Assembly (NCBI RefSeq): GCF_020524345.1
Contig: NZ_JAIVLH010000016.1
Coordinates: 62,001 to 126,000 of the forward strand
Origin: Metabacillus niabensis
Lineage (GTDB): Bacteria; Bacillota; Bacilli; Bacillales; Bacillaceae
Length of the DNA: 64,000 nucleotides
Direction of reading: 5' to 3'
In this document: one piece after another, positions 33,842 to 43,758 of the stretch
Numbering within the stretch: position 1 is the first letter of the stretch
Layout: each line of letters starts with the position of its first letter
Notes under the pieces: model-generated
The model's database searches: none
Seen by the model: the letters and a program-made list of their open reading frames with translations, nothing else
Told to the model about the DNA's origin: nothing
Program-made: the position numbers and the translations under genes

Positions 33842-35544
33842 AACCTGTCATTAGCATTGAAAATGTCACCTTTACATATCCAAGTGAAGAAGAAGCAATA
33901 TTACGGAATATGAATGTGACGATAGAACAAGGGGAGTTTTTAGCCATTATCGGAGGAAATGGAAGTGGAAAATCCACATTATGCAAGTTGTTGAACGGCT
34001 TAATTCCTCATTATTACACAGGGGATTTTGAAGGTAAGGCGACGATCAACGGGTTGGATGTAGCAACAAGTACTGTTGCCGACCTTTCAGCACATGTTGG
34101 TTATGTGTATCAGGATTTCGAAAACCAGCTAGTACAGGCGAGAGTGCTTGAAGATGCGGAATTTGCTCCACTTAATTTTGGATACGCAGACTATAAGGAA
34201 CGTGCTCGGGAAGCTCTCCGCTTAGTAGAACTTGAGGATTGTGAACAGGAGTTTGTGTGGCAACTCAGCGGTGGTCAAAAGCATTTACTTGCACTTGCCG
34301 GCTGTCTAGCTCTTAGTCCTGATATTCTAGTACTTGATGAACCAATTGCACAATTAGATCCACATCACGCAAAAAAAATGTACGAAATTCTAAAAAAGCT
34401 TCATGAAGAACATGGAAAAACGATTATAGTTATCGAACATCATACAGAGTTTATTGCTGACTATTGTTCAACTGTTTTGTTGGTAGACAAAGGGCAAGCT
34501 GTATGGAAGAGGTCAGTCAAAAAGGCACTTACAGCTGTGGAAGATTTAATGGAGCGTAATATTTATCCTCCCCAGGTGACACAAGCAGCAATTGAACTGG
34601 GTGGCTCTTCTGCTCTTCCAATTACATTGGCAGAAGCTGAAAATTATTTTACAGATAAATTATTTTCTAATGATACTTTATGTTATCCAACGGTCCCTTT
34701 AGGAAAAAGGCAAGAAGCAGTGTCATTTCATGATGTTGAATTCTCATATAAGACGGTTGACCGATCTTTTCATCATATTTTAAAAAATATTAATGTCACC
34801 TTCTATAAAGGAGAAAAAGTAGCTCTTGTTGGAAATAATGGAGCCGGAAAGTCAACATTAATGCGGCTTTTAACGGGATTTCGCAAGCCTGCTTCCGGTA
34901 CCGTAAATGTGATGGGGCATTTGACGTCAAAACATTCACCTGAGCAGTTAGCGGATATCGTGACATATATTTACCAAAATCCTGAGCAAATGTTTATTGA
35001 GGATTCTGTCCGTAAGGATGTTGAGTTTTTCTTAAAAGCCCGCAATCGAAAAGGGTATAAAGAAAGAGTTGATCACATTCTCGAGCTTTTTAACTTGTCG
35101 GTTCTGCAGAATAAAGACAGCCGTCTCATGAGCGGGGGGCAACAACGGCGTGCTTCGCTAGCGATTGGAGCGGCGATGGATCCGGCTATTATTCTACTTG
35201 ATGAACCAACGGCAAACCTTGATATTGCTACAAGGAAACAGCTTATCCAATTTATTCATATGTTGGACCACCACACGGAACTAGTCATGATCGCCACACA
35301 TGATATGCAATTAGTTAGTGAATGGGCAACACGTGTTATTGTTATGCATGATGGACACGTGATCTATGATGGTGACAAGGAAGGATTGTTTTCCGATCTG
35401 TTTTTGATGAGAAAAGCAGGCATTGTCCCCCCGCAAATTGTTGAACTTAGCCACAGGCTGCAGCTTTCACCTGCTGCTTATTCGATTGCTTCATTTGTGG
35501 AACGATTTCAGGAGGAAACAAGATGGAATATGCAAAAAGCATGA
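33838..35544 (+). CDS. ECF transporter double ATPase (EcfA-EcfA' fusion)
   Basis: The 568-aa protein contains two ABC ATPase domains. The first (about 1-240) has GGNGSGKST, LSGGQKHLLALAG and ILVLDEP. The second (about 300-530) has GNNGAGKST, MSGGQQRRASLAI and IILLDEP. Group II ECF systems often fuse the two ATPases this way. Translation starts at the ATG at 33838, overlapping the S-component stop by 4 bp; upstream in-frame codons lie inside that gene. The ATPase powers uptake through the T component encoded next, whose start overlaps this gene by 22 bp. Confidence 0.9.
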   Translation: MKPVISIENVTFTYPSEEEAILRNMNVTIEQGEFLAIIGGNGSGKSTLCKLLNGLIPHYYTGDFEGKATINGLDVATSTVADLSAHVGYVYQDFENQLVQARVLEDAEFAPLNFGYADYKERAREALRLVELEDCEQEFVWQLSGGQKHLLALAGCLALSPDILVLDEPIAQLDPHHAKKMYEILKKLHEEHGKTIIVIEHHTEFIADYCSTVLLVDKGQAVWKRSVKKALTAVEDLMERNIYPPQVTQAAIELGGSSALPITLAEAENYFTDKLFSNDTLCYPTVPLGKRQEAVSFHDVEFSYKTVDRSFHHILKNINVTFYKGEKVALVGNNGAGKSTLMRLLTGFRKPASGTVNVMGHLTSKHSPEQLADIVTYIYQNPEQMFIEDSVRKDVEFFLKARNRKGYKERVDHILELFNLSVLQNKDSRLMSGGQQRRASLAIGAAMDPAIILLDEPTANLDIATRKQLIQFIHMLDHHTELVMIATHDMQLVSEWATRVIVMHDGHVIYDGDKEGLFSDLFLMRKAGIVPPQIVELSHRLQLSPAAYSIASFVERFQEETRWNMQKA

Positions 35545-36344
35545 TTGATAAGTTAAGCGTTGAACAAGTGAAAATCGAATTGATGAATACAGCGTATGCT
35601 AACGATCAGACATTTATTGCAAAATTGGATCCCCGAATATTATTCATGTGGTACGGATTTTTTGGGATCGCCCCTTGGTTTATTCATAATAAAATTGTTT
35701 TATTCGGGCTGTTAACTGTTACGATCCTAACAACAATTTTGACAAAAGTAAGCAGGTTAATCCTCTTTATTTTAATTTTGGGTTTACTCGGGCAAGGCGG
35801 TTATTTACTCATTGCATCTCTTTTCTTTGGAGGAGATATGGCTGTCCTATTGCCGTTATTAATGTTAACAGTAAAGCTTGCTGTCATATCGCTTGCCAGC
35901 ATAACGGTCTTTTGTTCTATGAGCCCTGAAAAATTAAGTGTGGGCCTGTTAAGTATTGGCGTACCAGGTCATGTTTCCTTTTCAATTTCATATGGTTATC
36001 GAATGCTTCCTTTGTTATTAGAAGAATACAACCATGTGTTTATGTCATACAGATTAAGGGGAAGAGCACCAGAGAAAAAAGGAGTATTCTATTGGAGGAC
36101 AGCAAGTTATTTCATCAAATTGGCGGTGATGTCCTTTTACCCGTTACTTTTAAGCACGGCTAAACGAGCAAGGACAACTGTTGAAGCACTTGAAACAAAA
36201 GGCAGTAAGAATGCTTTTAGTAATCCTAAGGTGAAACAACTAAAGCTTCAATCCTTAAGTATTGGCCGGAATGATGTTCTATTTCTCACCACAAGTATTT
36301 TTTATATTATCGTTCTCATGGTAGCAGGTAATCTTTATAAATAA
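35523..36344 (+). CDS. ECF transporter T component (CbiQ/EcfT)
   Basis: The 273-aa membrane protein has four to six hydrophobic helices and the coupling motifs of EcfT: SYGYRMLPLLLEEYNHVFMSYRLRGRAPEK and STAKRARTTVEALETKG. The two Ala-Arg-Gly-type motifs contact the ATPases in known structures. AGGAGG is 8 nt before the ATG at 35523, inside the end of the ATPase gene. All three ECF genes are thus overlapping and co-translated, with the PHP gene following by 18 bp. Confidence 0.88.
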   Translation: MEYAKSMIDKLSVEQVKIELMNTAYANDQTFIAKLDPRILFMWYGFFGIAPWFIHNKIVLFGLLTVTILTTILTKVSRLILFILILGLLGQGGYLLIASLFFGGDMAVLLPLLMLTVKLAVISLASITVFCSMSPEKLSVGLLSIGVPGHVSFSISYGYRMLPLLLEEYNHVFMSYRLRGRAPEKKGVFYWRTASYFIKLAVMSFYPLLLSTAKRARTTVEALETKGSKNAFSNPKVKQLKLQSLSIGRNDVLFLTTSIFYIIVLMVAGNLYK

Positions 36345-36362
36345 AAATGGAGGGGTTTATCA

Positions 36363-37118
36363 ATGAAAATGGACTTTCATACTCATATCAAAATATCAAA
36401 AAAATCGAACTTTGATCCGGCATACTTTCGGGAAATGACAAGGGAGGCAAAAGAAGCCGGTCTTGATGCAATTGCCTTAACAGAGCATTTTAATACGTTG
36501 AATTTTCTTGATGTATATGACTTTTTAGACGCTCACTATCCTTATAAAAATGATTACTATGATGTAGGTGGATTAAAGATTTTCCCTGGAATTGAAGTCG
36601 ATGTTAAGGAAGTTGGCCACATTCTGCTAATCAGTCGCCGTGAATCCATTTTAGCCATCTATTATGAATTGAAATATCATCTGGATGAAGAGAATTTTAT
36701 CCCGTTCTCAGATTTAATGAACCTTGCAGAATCCTTTGAAACAATTAAAATTGGCGGACATCCATTCCGACCAAGTACACCACTTACCCAGCACAAGCCA
36801 TTTCAGCTGAAACGATTGGATGCCCTTGATTTAAACGGTAAAGATCTTCATTCAATCGGAATTGAGGAAAACCAAAAATATGTCTACAGATTGGCTGAAG
36901 AACTGGAATTGCCAATAGTAGGAGGTAGTGATACTCACCAATTCCTTCAATATGGCTCGATAGTAAATGAATTCAATGGTCACTACAATACAATAAATGA
37001 AGTAAAAAGGGCAATTAAAGACAATGCTTTCACTATTTATATCTCACCGGATCTACATTTAAGGGTACGATCTGCCTCACTAACAAAAAAGTTAATAAAG
37101 CAGCTTATGGCGGTATAA
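36363..37118 (+). CDS. PHP-domain metal-dependent phosphoesterase
   Basis: The 251-aa protein has PHP motifs in order: DFHTHIK (motif I), AIALTEHFN (II), GIEVDVKEVGHILLI (III), IGGHPFRP and IVGGSDTHQF (IV). The metal-binding His and Asp are intact. PHP enzymes include histidinol phosphatase, polymerase-associated phosphatases and nucleotide phosphoesterases; this one is stand-alone. As the last gene of the ECF cassette it probably processes the imported compound, perhaps removing phosphate. GGAGGGG precedes the ATG. Confidence 0.82.
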   Translation: MKMDFHTHIKISKKSNFDPAYFREMTREAKEAGLDAIALTEHFNTLNFLDVYDFLDAHYPYKNDYYDVGGLKIFPGIEVDVKEVGHILLISRRESILAIYYELKYHLDEENFIPFSDLMNLAESFETIKIGGHPFRPSTPLTQHKPFQLKRLDALDLNGKDLHSIGIEENQKYVYRLAEELELPIVGGSDTHQFLQYGSIVNEFNGHYNTINEVKRAIKDNAFTIYISPDLHLRVRSASLTKKLIKQLMAV

Positions 37119-37150
37119 TAGGACAGTGATTTGTCCTGTTTTTTATTGGG

Positions 37151-37174
37151 TCGAGGTACCTGTCCCCCTGTACC
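37151..37174. repeat. REP-like element, copy 2 (partial)
   Basis: TCGAGGTACCTGTCCCCC followed by TGTACC (37151-37174) matches one arm of the palindrome at 30.1 kb. It lies after the PHP gene, following an imperfect stem ATAGGACAGTG and TTGTCCTGTTTT that could end the ECF transcript. Confidence 0.65.
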
Positions 37175-37271
37175 ACGAAAATGTTAGATAAAATTACAAA
37201 TAACTATTTAAGTGCTTACAATTTATGCCGATAGTAATATAGTAGGATTATTTATTTATGGGGGCAGTTTT

Positions 37272-38972
37272 ATGAAACTTTTTAGGAATTTAAAGCTAGG
37301 TTGGAAGTATAGTCTAGCACTTATTTTTTCTTTTATTCTCTTTATTGTATCTTCGTTTATTATTTTTTACGAAATGCAAAATGTTCAAGACCAATTGTCA
37401 GCGCTTGAGAGAAGAGGAGATCGGGCGATAAAGACAACAGAAATGATGGCTTTATTTAGAGAGAAAAACATTTTGATAGCGGATTATATTAATTCACCGG
37501 AAGAAAAGTTTGCAACGGCTTTTGAAGAAAAGCGTAAAGAGTTCAATGCTCTTCAGGAAGAACTCATCTCTTCTATCGATACAAAGGATGAGGAAAAATT
37601 ATTTACTTATATTCAAAATACTGATAGTAAAATGAATGACGTATTCTTAGAGGAAATCGTGAAAGATGTGGCTTCTGGAAATACCGAGAATATTAATACG
37701 AATCGGGTTTTTACTCAGTCATTAAGTAATGAAGCTGTAAGGTATTTAGGGGAATTGCGAGAGTTAATTAACAACTCTCATCAAGATGCACTTAAGGAAA
37801 CAAAGGATAGTATCAACAGATCCATACTTGTTTTATTTATTTCTATTGGTATTGCCATAATTTTGGGAGTTACAATTGCGATTGTAATCAATCGCATGAT
37901 TCAAAAATCATTAAACAATGTCATTCATATGGCAAATGAAATATCCAATGGTAATTTATCTGTTGAAGCTAGTACCTATAATAGTAAAGATGAGCTTGGC
38001 CAGCTTAGTACAGGAATGAATACGATGCTTTTGAATTTGCGTGATATGATGAAACGAATTACAACCGTTTCTGAAACAGTTTCCATGCAAAGTGAAGAAT
38101 TGATGCAGTCATCTCATGAAGTAAAGGAAAGCGGCATCCAGGTTGCAGCTACTATGCAAGAACTATCACTTGGGTCTGAGTCACAAGCAAATGCCTCTTC
38201 TGAGCTTGCTGAAACAATGAGTACATTTGGCGAAAAAATAAAAGAGTCCAACTCATTTGGTGAAACGATTGTATTTTCAGCAGTGTCTGTTCAATCCTTA
38301 ACAGAAGAAGGGCAACAGTTAATGAATTCGTCAATTGAACAGATGAAGAAAATCAACAATATTGTAAAAGGTTCTGTTGAAAAAGTGAAAAACTTAGATC
38401 AGCAATCAAAGGAAATTTCAAAGCTTGTCGGGGTTATTCAATCAATAGCTGAACAAACGAACCTCCTTGCATTAAACGCAGCAATCGAAGCGGCAAGAGC
38501 AGGTGAGCATGGAAAAGGTTTTGCTGTTGTAGCAAGTGAAGTTCGAAAGTTAGCGGAACAAGTATCTCTTTCCATCACAGATATAACCGGTATCGTTCAC
38601 AACATTCAATTGGAATCGGAAAATGTTGTGACATCTCTTGAAGAAGGATATAGCGAAGTGGAAAAAGGGACTGAAGATATCCAAACAACAGGAAAAACGT
38701 TTGATGAAATGCACCATGCGATTTCAGAGGTTGTTGATAAAATTCAAGGAGTAGCGATAAGATTAGTTGAAATCGACCAGGACTGTGGAAAAATGAGTAA
38801 TTCAATCGAAGACATTGCGTCAATTTCTGAAGAATCAGCTGCAGGAATTGAACAAACAGCAGCATCCATACAGCAGACAAGCACCTCAATGGAAGAAATA
38901 GCCGGAAGCGCAAACCAACTAGCAACACTTTCCGAAGAACTAAACGGATTATTAAAAACATTTTCATCTTAA
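37272..38972 (+). CDS. methyl-accepting chemotaxis protein
   Basis: The 566-aa receptor has transmembrane helices at about residues 15-36 and 190-212 flanking a short helical sensor. A HAMP domain follows ([30 protein letters not shown]), then the long cytoplasmic signalling coiled coil. The hairpin tip reads [39 protein letters not shown]. It detects an unknown ligand, possibly at the membrane, and signals to CheA. The ATG at 37272 is preferred to the upstream in-frame codon at 37212 because translation there would begin before the natural cytosolic start [13 protein letters not shown]. Confidence 0.9.
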   Translation: MKLFRNLKLGWKYSLALIFSFILFIVSSFIIFYEMQNVQDQLSALERRGDRAIKTTEMMALFREKNILIADYINSPEEKFATAFEEKRKEFNALQEELISSIDTKDEEKLFTYIQNTDSKMNDVFLEEIVKDVASGNTENINTNRVFTQSLSNEAVRYLGELRELINNSHQDALKETKDSINRSILVLFISIGIAIILGVTIAIVINRMIQKSLNNVIHMANEISNGNLSVEASTYNSKDELGQLSTGMNTMLLNLRDMMKRITTVSETVSMQSEELMQSSHEVKESGIQVAATMQELSLGSESQANASSELAETMSTFGEKIKESNSFGETIVFSAVSVQSLTEEGQQLMNSSIEQMKKINNIVKGSVEKVKNLDQQSKEISKLVGVIQSIAEQTNLLALNAAIEAARAGEHGKGFAVVASEVRKLAEQVSLSITDITGIVHNIQLESENVVTSLEEGYSEVEKGTEDIQTTGKTFDEMHHAISEVVDKIQGVAIRLVEIDQDCGKMSNSIEDIASISEESAAGIEQTAASIQQTSTSMEEIAGSANQLATLSEELNGLLKTFSS

Positions 38973-38973
38973 T

Positions 38974-39022
38974 GGTACGTGGGGACAGGTCCCTTGTCCC
39001 GTTTACGGGACAAGAGACCTAC
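38974..39022. repeat. REP-like element, copy 3
   Basis: GGTACGTGGGGACAGGTCCC is followed by TTGTCCC, GTTTAC and GGGACAA, then GAGACC. The centre is a perfect 7-bp stem. It lies between the chemoreceptor and the convergent AraC gene and overlaps the end of the latter. Confidence 0.7.
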
Positions 39023-39894
39023 ATTCCACCTCGATACTCCTTAGGTGTACACCCCTTCTGTCTTTTAAACAATCGAATAAAGTAACTTTGGTTCTGAATC
39101 CCCACGTCCATTGCAATATCCAGCATTTTTCGTTCCGATTTTAGTAGTAATATACATGCTTTATTAATTCGAATGGTGTTAATGTACTCCATCGGTGTCA
39201 TCCGGACAAGTGATTTAAAAAATCGGCTGAAATGACCTTCACTCATTTGAATCTGAGAAGCAAGATCCATCACGGATAGTTTTTCTTTGTAATGTTCATC
39301 AATATATTGAAGAACCTTTTTTAATAGCTCTGTTTTTGTTAAGTCTTTTTGTGTTACTTCCTCATTATGAACCCAAGATTGCTTCTTAAAAATGTCTGCA
39401 AATAAAAGAAAAAGATATCCCTTTACCTTAAGTTCATAGCTTGTTTCCTTTGTAGAATAAGCCTCAATCATGCTGACGATGGTTTTTAACATCTTTCGTT
39501 CTTCTGATGTTTGTGGTGTAAGTCTCATAGAGTGAATAAAAGAGAATTTCTTAATAACCTCTAAATAATGACTTTCAATTAAATCATAGCCAAAGCTACG
39601 TAACAAATCGATCGAAAAAACGACAGCATGGAGCTTAAAAGGTCCGTCACCACAAGGATAGGCACCATGTAATTGTTCGCTTGGAATAAAGCAACCGGTT
39701 CCTTCATTTAGTCGATATTGTTTTGTCCCCACTTGTACATTGATCGGTCCTTTTTCCACATAAATAAACTCCAACTCAGGGTGCCAATGCATGTTAAAGA
39801 TCACTTGTCCATCGAGGTAATCCACCATGTAAATACGAAAAGGAAACATAGAATCTCCATGTACACGATCCTCAAGCAAATTATGCTTGTTCAC
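39019..39894 (-). CDS. AraC-family regulator with cupin sensor
   Basis: The 291-aa protein starts at GTG (GAGGAG 8 nt upstream). Residues about 20-110 are a cupin ligand domain (FNMHWHPELEFIYVEKG, then GTGCFIPSEQLHGAYP). Residues about 190-290 are two helix-turn-helix motifs (LSVMDLASQIQMSEGHFSRFFKSLVRMTPMEYI and MLDIAMDVGIQNQSYFIRLFKRQKGCTPKEYR). It is divergent from the alpha-xylosidase / ABC operon, which it most likely activates on sensing an oligosaccharide or xyloside. The two direct repeats before yicI are candidate sites. Confidence 0.88.
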   Translation of the reverse strand: MNKHNLLEDRVHGDSMFPFRIYMVDYLDGQVIFNMHWHPELEFIYVEKGPINVQVGTKQYRLNEGTGCFIPSEQLHGAYPCGDGPFKLHAVVFSIDLLRSFGYDLIESHYLEVIKKFSFIHSMRLTPQTSEERKMLKTIVSMIEAYSTKETSYELKVKGYLFLLFADIFKKQSWVHNEEVTQKDLTKTELLKKVLQYIDEHYKEKLSVMDLASQIQMSEGHFSRFFKSLVRMTPMEYINTIRINKACILLLKSERKMLDIAMDVGIQNQSYFIRLFKRQKGCTPKEYRGGM

Positions 39895-39918
39895 ACTATC
39901 ATCTCCTCTATATATCAG

Positions 39919-39976
39919 AATTGTACAATTAATTGTTGAAATTGTGCAAGAATTGCTGCATTTTTATCACTATAAT
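39919..39976 (+). promoter_or_regulatory. direct-repeat AraC-type operator and -10 of yicI
   Basis: AATTGTACAATTAATTG (39919-39935) and AATTGTGCAAGAATTG (39940-39955) are direct repeats 21 bp apart, two helical turns. TATAAT follows at 39971-39976 with no proper -35. This is the usual layout of a promoter activated by an AraC dimer. Confidence 0.6.
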
Positions 39977-40039
39977 TTCAATTGTAAGATGACAAATAAA
40001 TATAACAGCAAATGAATGTATAGATAAGGAGTTGTTTTT

Positions 40040-42352
40040 ATGAAATTTACTGATGGCTTTTGGCTGACAAAAGAAGGTTTTGATATTCAACATCCAAGAA
40101 ATGTTCGTGATGTTGCAATAAATGAAAATACAGTGACACTTTACGCACCATGTAAAGAGATTCAACATAGAGGAGACACATTAAATTTACCATCCTTAAC
40201 GATTCAGCTGTCATCTCCAATAAAAAATGTCATTAAAGTCAAGGCTTGGCATCATAAAGGTACAAGAATGAAAACACCGGAATTTGACATTAAAAATGAG
40301 CTTCATCCGTTAGAGTGTGAGCAAAATGAAGAACAAACAATTTTAAATAGCGGGAATGTAAGCGTAAACATTCAGCATAAGCCATTTAAAATTACATTTA
40401 CTCAAGGTAATCAAGTACTAACCTCAATTGATTCAAAAGGAGTGGCATGGATTAAAGGGCCTGAAAAGGAAAGTTATATGCGAGGGCAGTTAAACATCGG
40501 TGTTGGTGAATACCTTTACGGTCTTGGTGAGCGTTTCACTCCATTTGTTAAAAACGGACAAATTGTTGATACTTGGAATGAAGATGGTGGAACAAGTTCA
40601 GAGCAATCTTATAAAAACATACCATTTTTCTTAAGTAACAAGGGCTATGGTGTATTAGTAAACCACCCGGAAAATGTAAGTTTCGAAATAGCTTCAGAAG
40701 CTGTTTCAAAAACACAGTTCAGTGTTGAAGGTGAATGTATTGAGTATTTCCTTATTGGTGGAGAAACACCTAAAGAAGTATTAACGAACTTTACGGAGTT
40801 AACAGGTAAACCGGCACTTCCACCAGCATGGTCCTACGGGTTATGGCTGACAACCTCGTTTACGACTGACTATAACGAGGAAACAGTTACTCATTTTGTC
40901 GATGGAATGGCAGAGCGTGATATCCCATTAAGTGTGTTCCACTTTGATTGCTTTTGGATGAAAGAATTTGAATGGTGTAACTTCGAATGGGATAAAGATG
41001 CATTCCCTGAGCCAGAGGCGATGTTAAAAAGATTAAAAGATAAGGGCTTGAAAATTTGTGTGTGGATTAATCCTTATATTGCTGAAAAGTCTAAGCTTTT
41101 TGATGAAGCAGCCGATAACGGATACCTGTTGAAAAAAGCGAACGGTGATGTATGGCAATGGGATTTATGGCAGGCTGGAATGGGAGTTGTTGACTTTACA
41201 AACCCGGCAGCGTGTGAGTGGTATTGCGGGAAATTAAAAGGGTTGCTTGATATGGGTGTGGATAGCTTTAAGACTGATTTTGGTGAAAGAATTCCAACTG
41301 ATGTTGTCTATTATGATGGTTCTGATCCACAGCGTATGCATAACTATTACGCTTATCTCTATAATAAAGTTGTTTTTGACTTACTTGAAGAAGAAAAAGG
41401 AAAAAAAGAAGCTGTTGTTTTCGCTAGATCAGCTGCTGTAGGTAGTCAGCAATTTCCAGTCCATTGGGGCGGGGATTGTAATGCAACATATGAATCAATG
41501 GCGGAAAGCTTGCGCGGGGGCCTTTCACTATCATTATCCGGCTTTGGTTATTGGAGTCATGATATCGGTGGATTTGAAAATACAGCAAGTCCTGATCTCT
41601 TTAAACGTTGGCTTGCTTTTGGTCTATTGTCCAGCCACAGTCGTCTTCACGGTAGTTCATCATACCGCGTTCCATGGTTGTTTGACGAAGAAGCAGTAGA
41701 GGTAACAAAGCATTTCTCTAAATTAAAAAACCGTTTAATGCCATATTTGTATAGTGCCTCTGTTGAAAACCATAACACAGGTGTCCCGGTAATGAGACCA
41801 ATGCTATTGGAATTTGCTGAAGATCCAAATACACATGTGCTTGATCGTCAATATATGCTCGGAAACAGCCTGTTGGTTGCACCTATTATGAACGAAGAAG
41901 GAGTAGGCTCTTACTACCTTCCACAAGGTAAATGGACTCACTATTTAACAAAAGAAGTTGTTGAAGGGGGAACTTGGAGAACAGAAAATTATGATTATCT
42001 AAGTCTTCCATTATTTATAAAAGAAAATAGCATACTAGCGATCGGTTATGATGACGACCGTCCGGATTATGAATTTGCTAATAATGTGACATTTGAGCTT
42101 TATCAGTTACAGGATAATCAACAAGCAACAGCTTTTGTAACAGATATAAATGGAAACATTAAAGGAGAAATAAAAGCAGTTAAACAACATAACAGCATTC
42201 ATATTGAAACATCAATGGAAGGTTTAACGTATTCTATTCTTCTTGCAGGATATGAAAGCATTACTTCTTCTTCAGCAGGTGAAGTTGATTCAACCAGAGA
42301 TGGAGTTAGAGTAAATCTTCATGGATCACAGAAGTTAGATATTACTTTGTAA
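40040..42352 (+). CDS. yicI: alpha-xylosidase (GH31, YicI type)
   Basis: The 770-aa cytosolic enzyme (no signal peptide) matches E. coli YicI in length and in its signature segments. These are GLGERFTPFVKNGQIVDTWNEDGGTSSEQSYKNIPFFLS, the nucleophile region SFKTDFGERIP (Asp413), and the acid/base region WGGDCNATYESM (Asp479). YicI-type enzymes release xylose from alpha-xylosides such as isoprimeverose from xyloglucan. It heads an operon with a sugar ABC importer (binding protein and two permeases), giving import followed by internal cleavage. AAGGAG precedes the ATG. Confidence 0.92.
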   Translation: MKFTDGFWLTKEGFDIQHPRNVRDVAINENTVTLYAPCKEIQHRGDTLNLPSLTIQLSSPIKNVIKVKAWHHKGTRMKTPEFDIKNELHPLECEQNEEQTILNSGNVSVNIQHKPFKITFTQGNQVLTSIDSKGVAWIKGPEKESYMRGQLNIGVGEYLYGLGERFTPFVKNGQIVDTWNEDGGTSSEQSYKNIPFFLSNKGYGVLVNHPENVSFEIASEAVSKTQFSVEGECIEYFLIGGETPKEVLTNFTELTGKPALPPAWSYGLWLTTSFTTDYNEETVTHFVDGMAERDIPLSVFHFDCFWMKEFEWCNFEWDKDAFPEPEAMLKRLKDKGLKICVWINPYIAEKSKLFDEAADNGYLLKKANGDVWQWDLWQAGMGVVDFTNPAACEWYCGKLKGLLDMGVDSFKTDFGERIPTDVVYYDGSDPQRMHNYYAYLYNKVVFDLLEEEKGKKEAVVFARSAAVGSQQFPVHWGGDCNATYESMAESLRGGLSLSLSGFGYWSHDIGGFENTASPDLFKRWLAFGLLSSHSRLHGSSSYRVPWLFDEEAVEVTKHFSKLKNRLMPYLYSASVENHNTGVPVMRPMLLEFAEDPNTHVLDRQYMLGNSLLVAPIMNEEGVGSYYLPQGKWTHYLTKEVVEGGTWRTENYDYLSLPLFIKENSILAIGYDDDRPDYEFANNVTFELYQLQDNQQATAFVTDINGNIKGEIKAVKQHNSIHIETSMEGLTYSILLAGYESITSSSAGEVDSTRDGVRVNLHGSQKLDITL

Positions 42353-42362
42353 GTTGTCAAAG

Positions 42363-42384
42363 AGTGTGACTAGCACACTTTTCC
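42363..42384 (+). terminator. weak hairpin between yicI and the binding-protein gene
   Basis: AGTGTG (42363-42368) and CACACT (42374-42379) with a TTTTCC tail form a short stem. It may act as a partial terminator or processing site that sets the ratio of the two products. Confidence 0.45.
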
Positions 42385-42408
42385 ATATCATAAGAGGGGG
42401 TATACACT

Positions 42409-43683
42409 ATGAAAAAGAACATGATCAAAGGTTTAGGTACAGCTCTTTTAGTAGGTGGATTGTTGGCAGGTTGTTCTTCAGGAGGCAGTGGGGGTGATGC
42501 CGGTACTGTTGTTGACGTTTTTAATATAAAAGTAGAAACAAAAGATCAGTTGGAAGCAATGATTGAGAAATATGAAAGTGAACATGAAGATGTGGATATT
42601 CGCTTAACAACTGTTGGTGGCGGACAAGACGCTGCTTCAGCTTTACAAGCAAAGTTTTCATCAAATGAAGATCCGGCCATCTTTTTATTAGGCGGTTTAT
42701 CTGATGTTGAAAAATATCAAAACTATCTATTAGATGTTTCTGAAATGGAATCAGCAAAAACAGCTATTGAGGGAACATTACAAGGCTCGACTGTTGATGG
42801 GACTCCTTATGGAATTCCATTAAATATTGAAGGCTTCGGCTGGATGATCAATAAACAAATTTTTGAATCTGCCGGTGTAGATCCTGCATCGATTGCAAGC
42901 TATGATGATTTTGTGAGGGCAGTTGAAACAATTGATAGTAAAAAAGAAGAGCTTGGTCTAGAAGCTGTGTTTGGATACAGCGGGAAAGAAGATTGGGTAA
43001 CGAGTCAATTTTCAAATCACTTTACAGCGCCTGAATTTGATAATGATCTACAAGTTGCATATGAAGCTACTGAGCTTACATTTAAATATGGAGATCGAAT
43101 GAAAGAGTACACAGATTTACTAAACAAATATAATGTACAACCAATTTTGTCATTAGATTATAGTACATCTGTTGAAGAACTTTTCACAAACAATAAAGTA
43201 GCGATTATCCACCAAGGAAACTGGATTGTACCATCACTTGATGGTATTGACCCTGAATTTTCCAAAGAAAAATTAGGTATTTTACCACTATTTGTAGATA
43301 GCGATACCGACGGGTACATTAGTGCTGGTCCATCATGGTTCTGGGGAATTAATAAAGAGCATGATGAGAAAGTCGTTGAGGCATCTAAGGACTTTATTGA
43401 TTGGATGTATACATCTGATTATGGAAAACAACAAATTGTTGAAGAATTTAAATATATTCCTGCTCATGAAGGGTATGAGATTGACAGTATAACAGATCCT
43501 GTCTCAAAAGAAGTCTATCAAATGCTGTTAGATGGAAAATCAAGAGTATGGGCTCATAATCAATATCCAAGCGGATTCTCTCAAACATCATTCTTCCCGG
43601 AATATCAAAAATATTTAAATGGGGATATTTCATGGGAAGATCTTGAAAAAACAGCTAGTGAGAAATTTACGGAAATGCGTTAA
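42409..43683 (+). CDS. sugar ABC transporter substrate-binding lipoprotein
   Basis: The 424-aa protein has a lipoprotein signal ending LLVGGLLAGCSSG (Cys about residue 22), a Gly/Ser linker, and a family 1 solute-binding fold. Recognisable segments are YESEHEDVDIRLTTVGGGQDAASALQAKFSS, VDGTPYGIPLNIEGFGWMINK, and AIIHQGNWIVPSLDG. It binds an oligosaccharide, probably an alpha-xyloside given yicI. It precedes two permease genes. GGGGG is before the ATG. Confidence 0.88.
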   Translation: MKKNMIKGLGTALLVGGLLAGCSSGGSGGDAGTVVDVFNIKVETKDQLEAMIEKYESEHEDVDIRLTTVGGGQDAASALQAKFSSNEDPAIFLLGGLSDVEKYQNYLLDVSEMESAKTAIEGTLQGSTVDGTPYGIPLNIEGFGWMINKQIFESAGVDPASIASYDDFVRAVETIDSKKEELGLEAVFGYSGKEDWVTSQFSNHFTAPEFDNDLQVAYEATELTFKYGDRMKEYTDLLNKYNVQPILSLDYSTSVEELFTNNKVAIIHQGNWIVPSLDGIDPEFSKEKLGILPLFVDSDTDGYISAGPSWFWGINKEHDEKVVEASKDFIDWMYTSDYGKQQIVEEFKYIPAHEGYEIDSITDPVSKEVYQMLLDGKSRVWAHNQYPSGFSQTSFFPEYQKYLNGDISWEDLEKTASEKFTEMR

Positions 43684-43758
43684 TTTTTGGATCTGGATGG
43701 AATGGGGAATGATGATTCCTTATTCCATTCGCTATTTTATATAAAGGGTGTGAGCATA

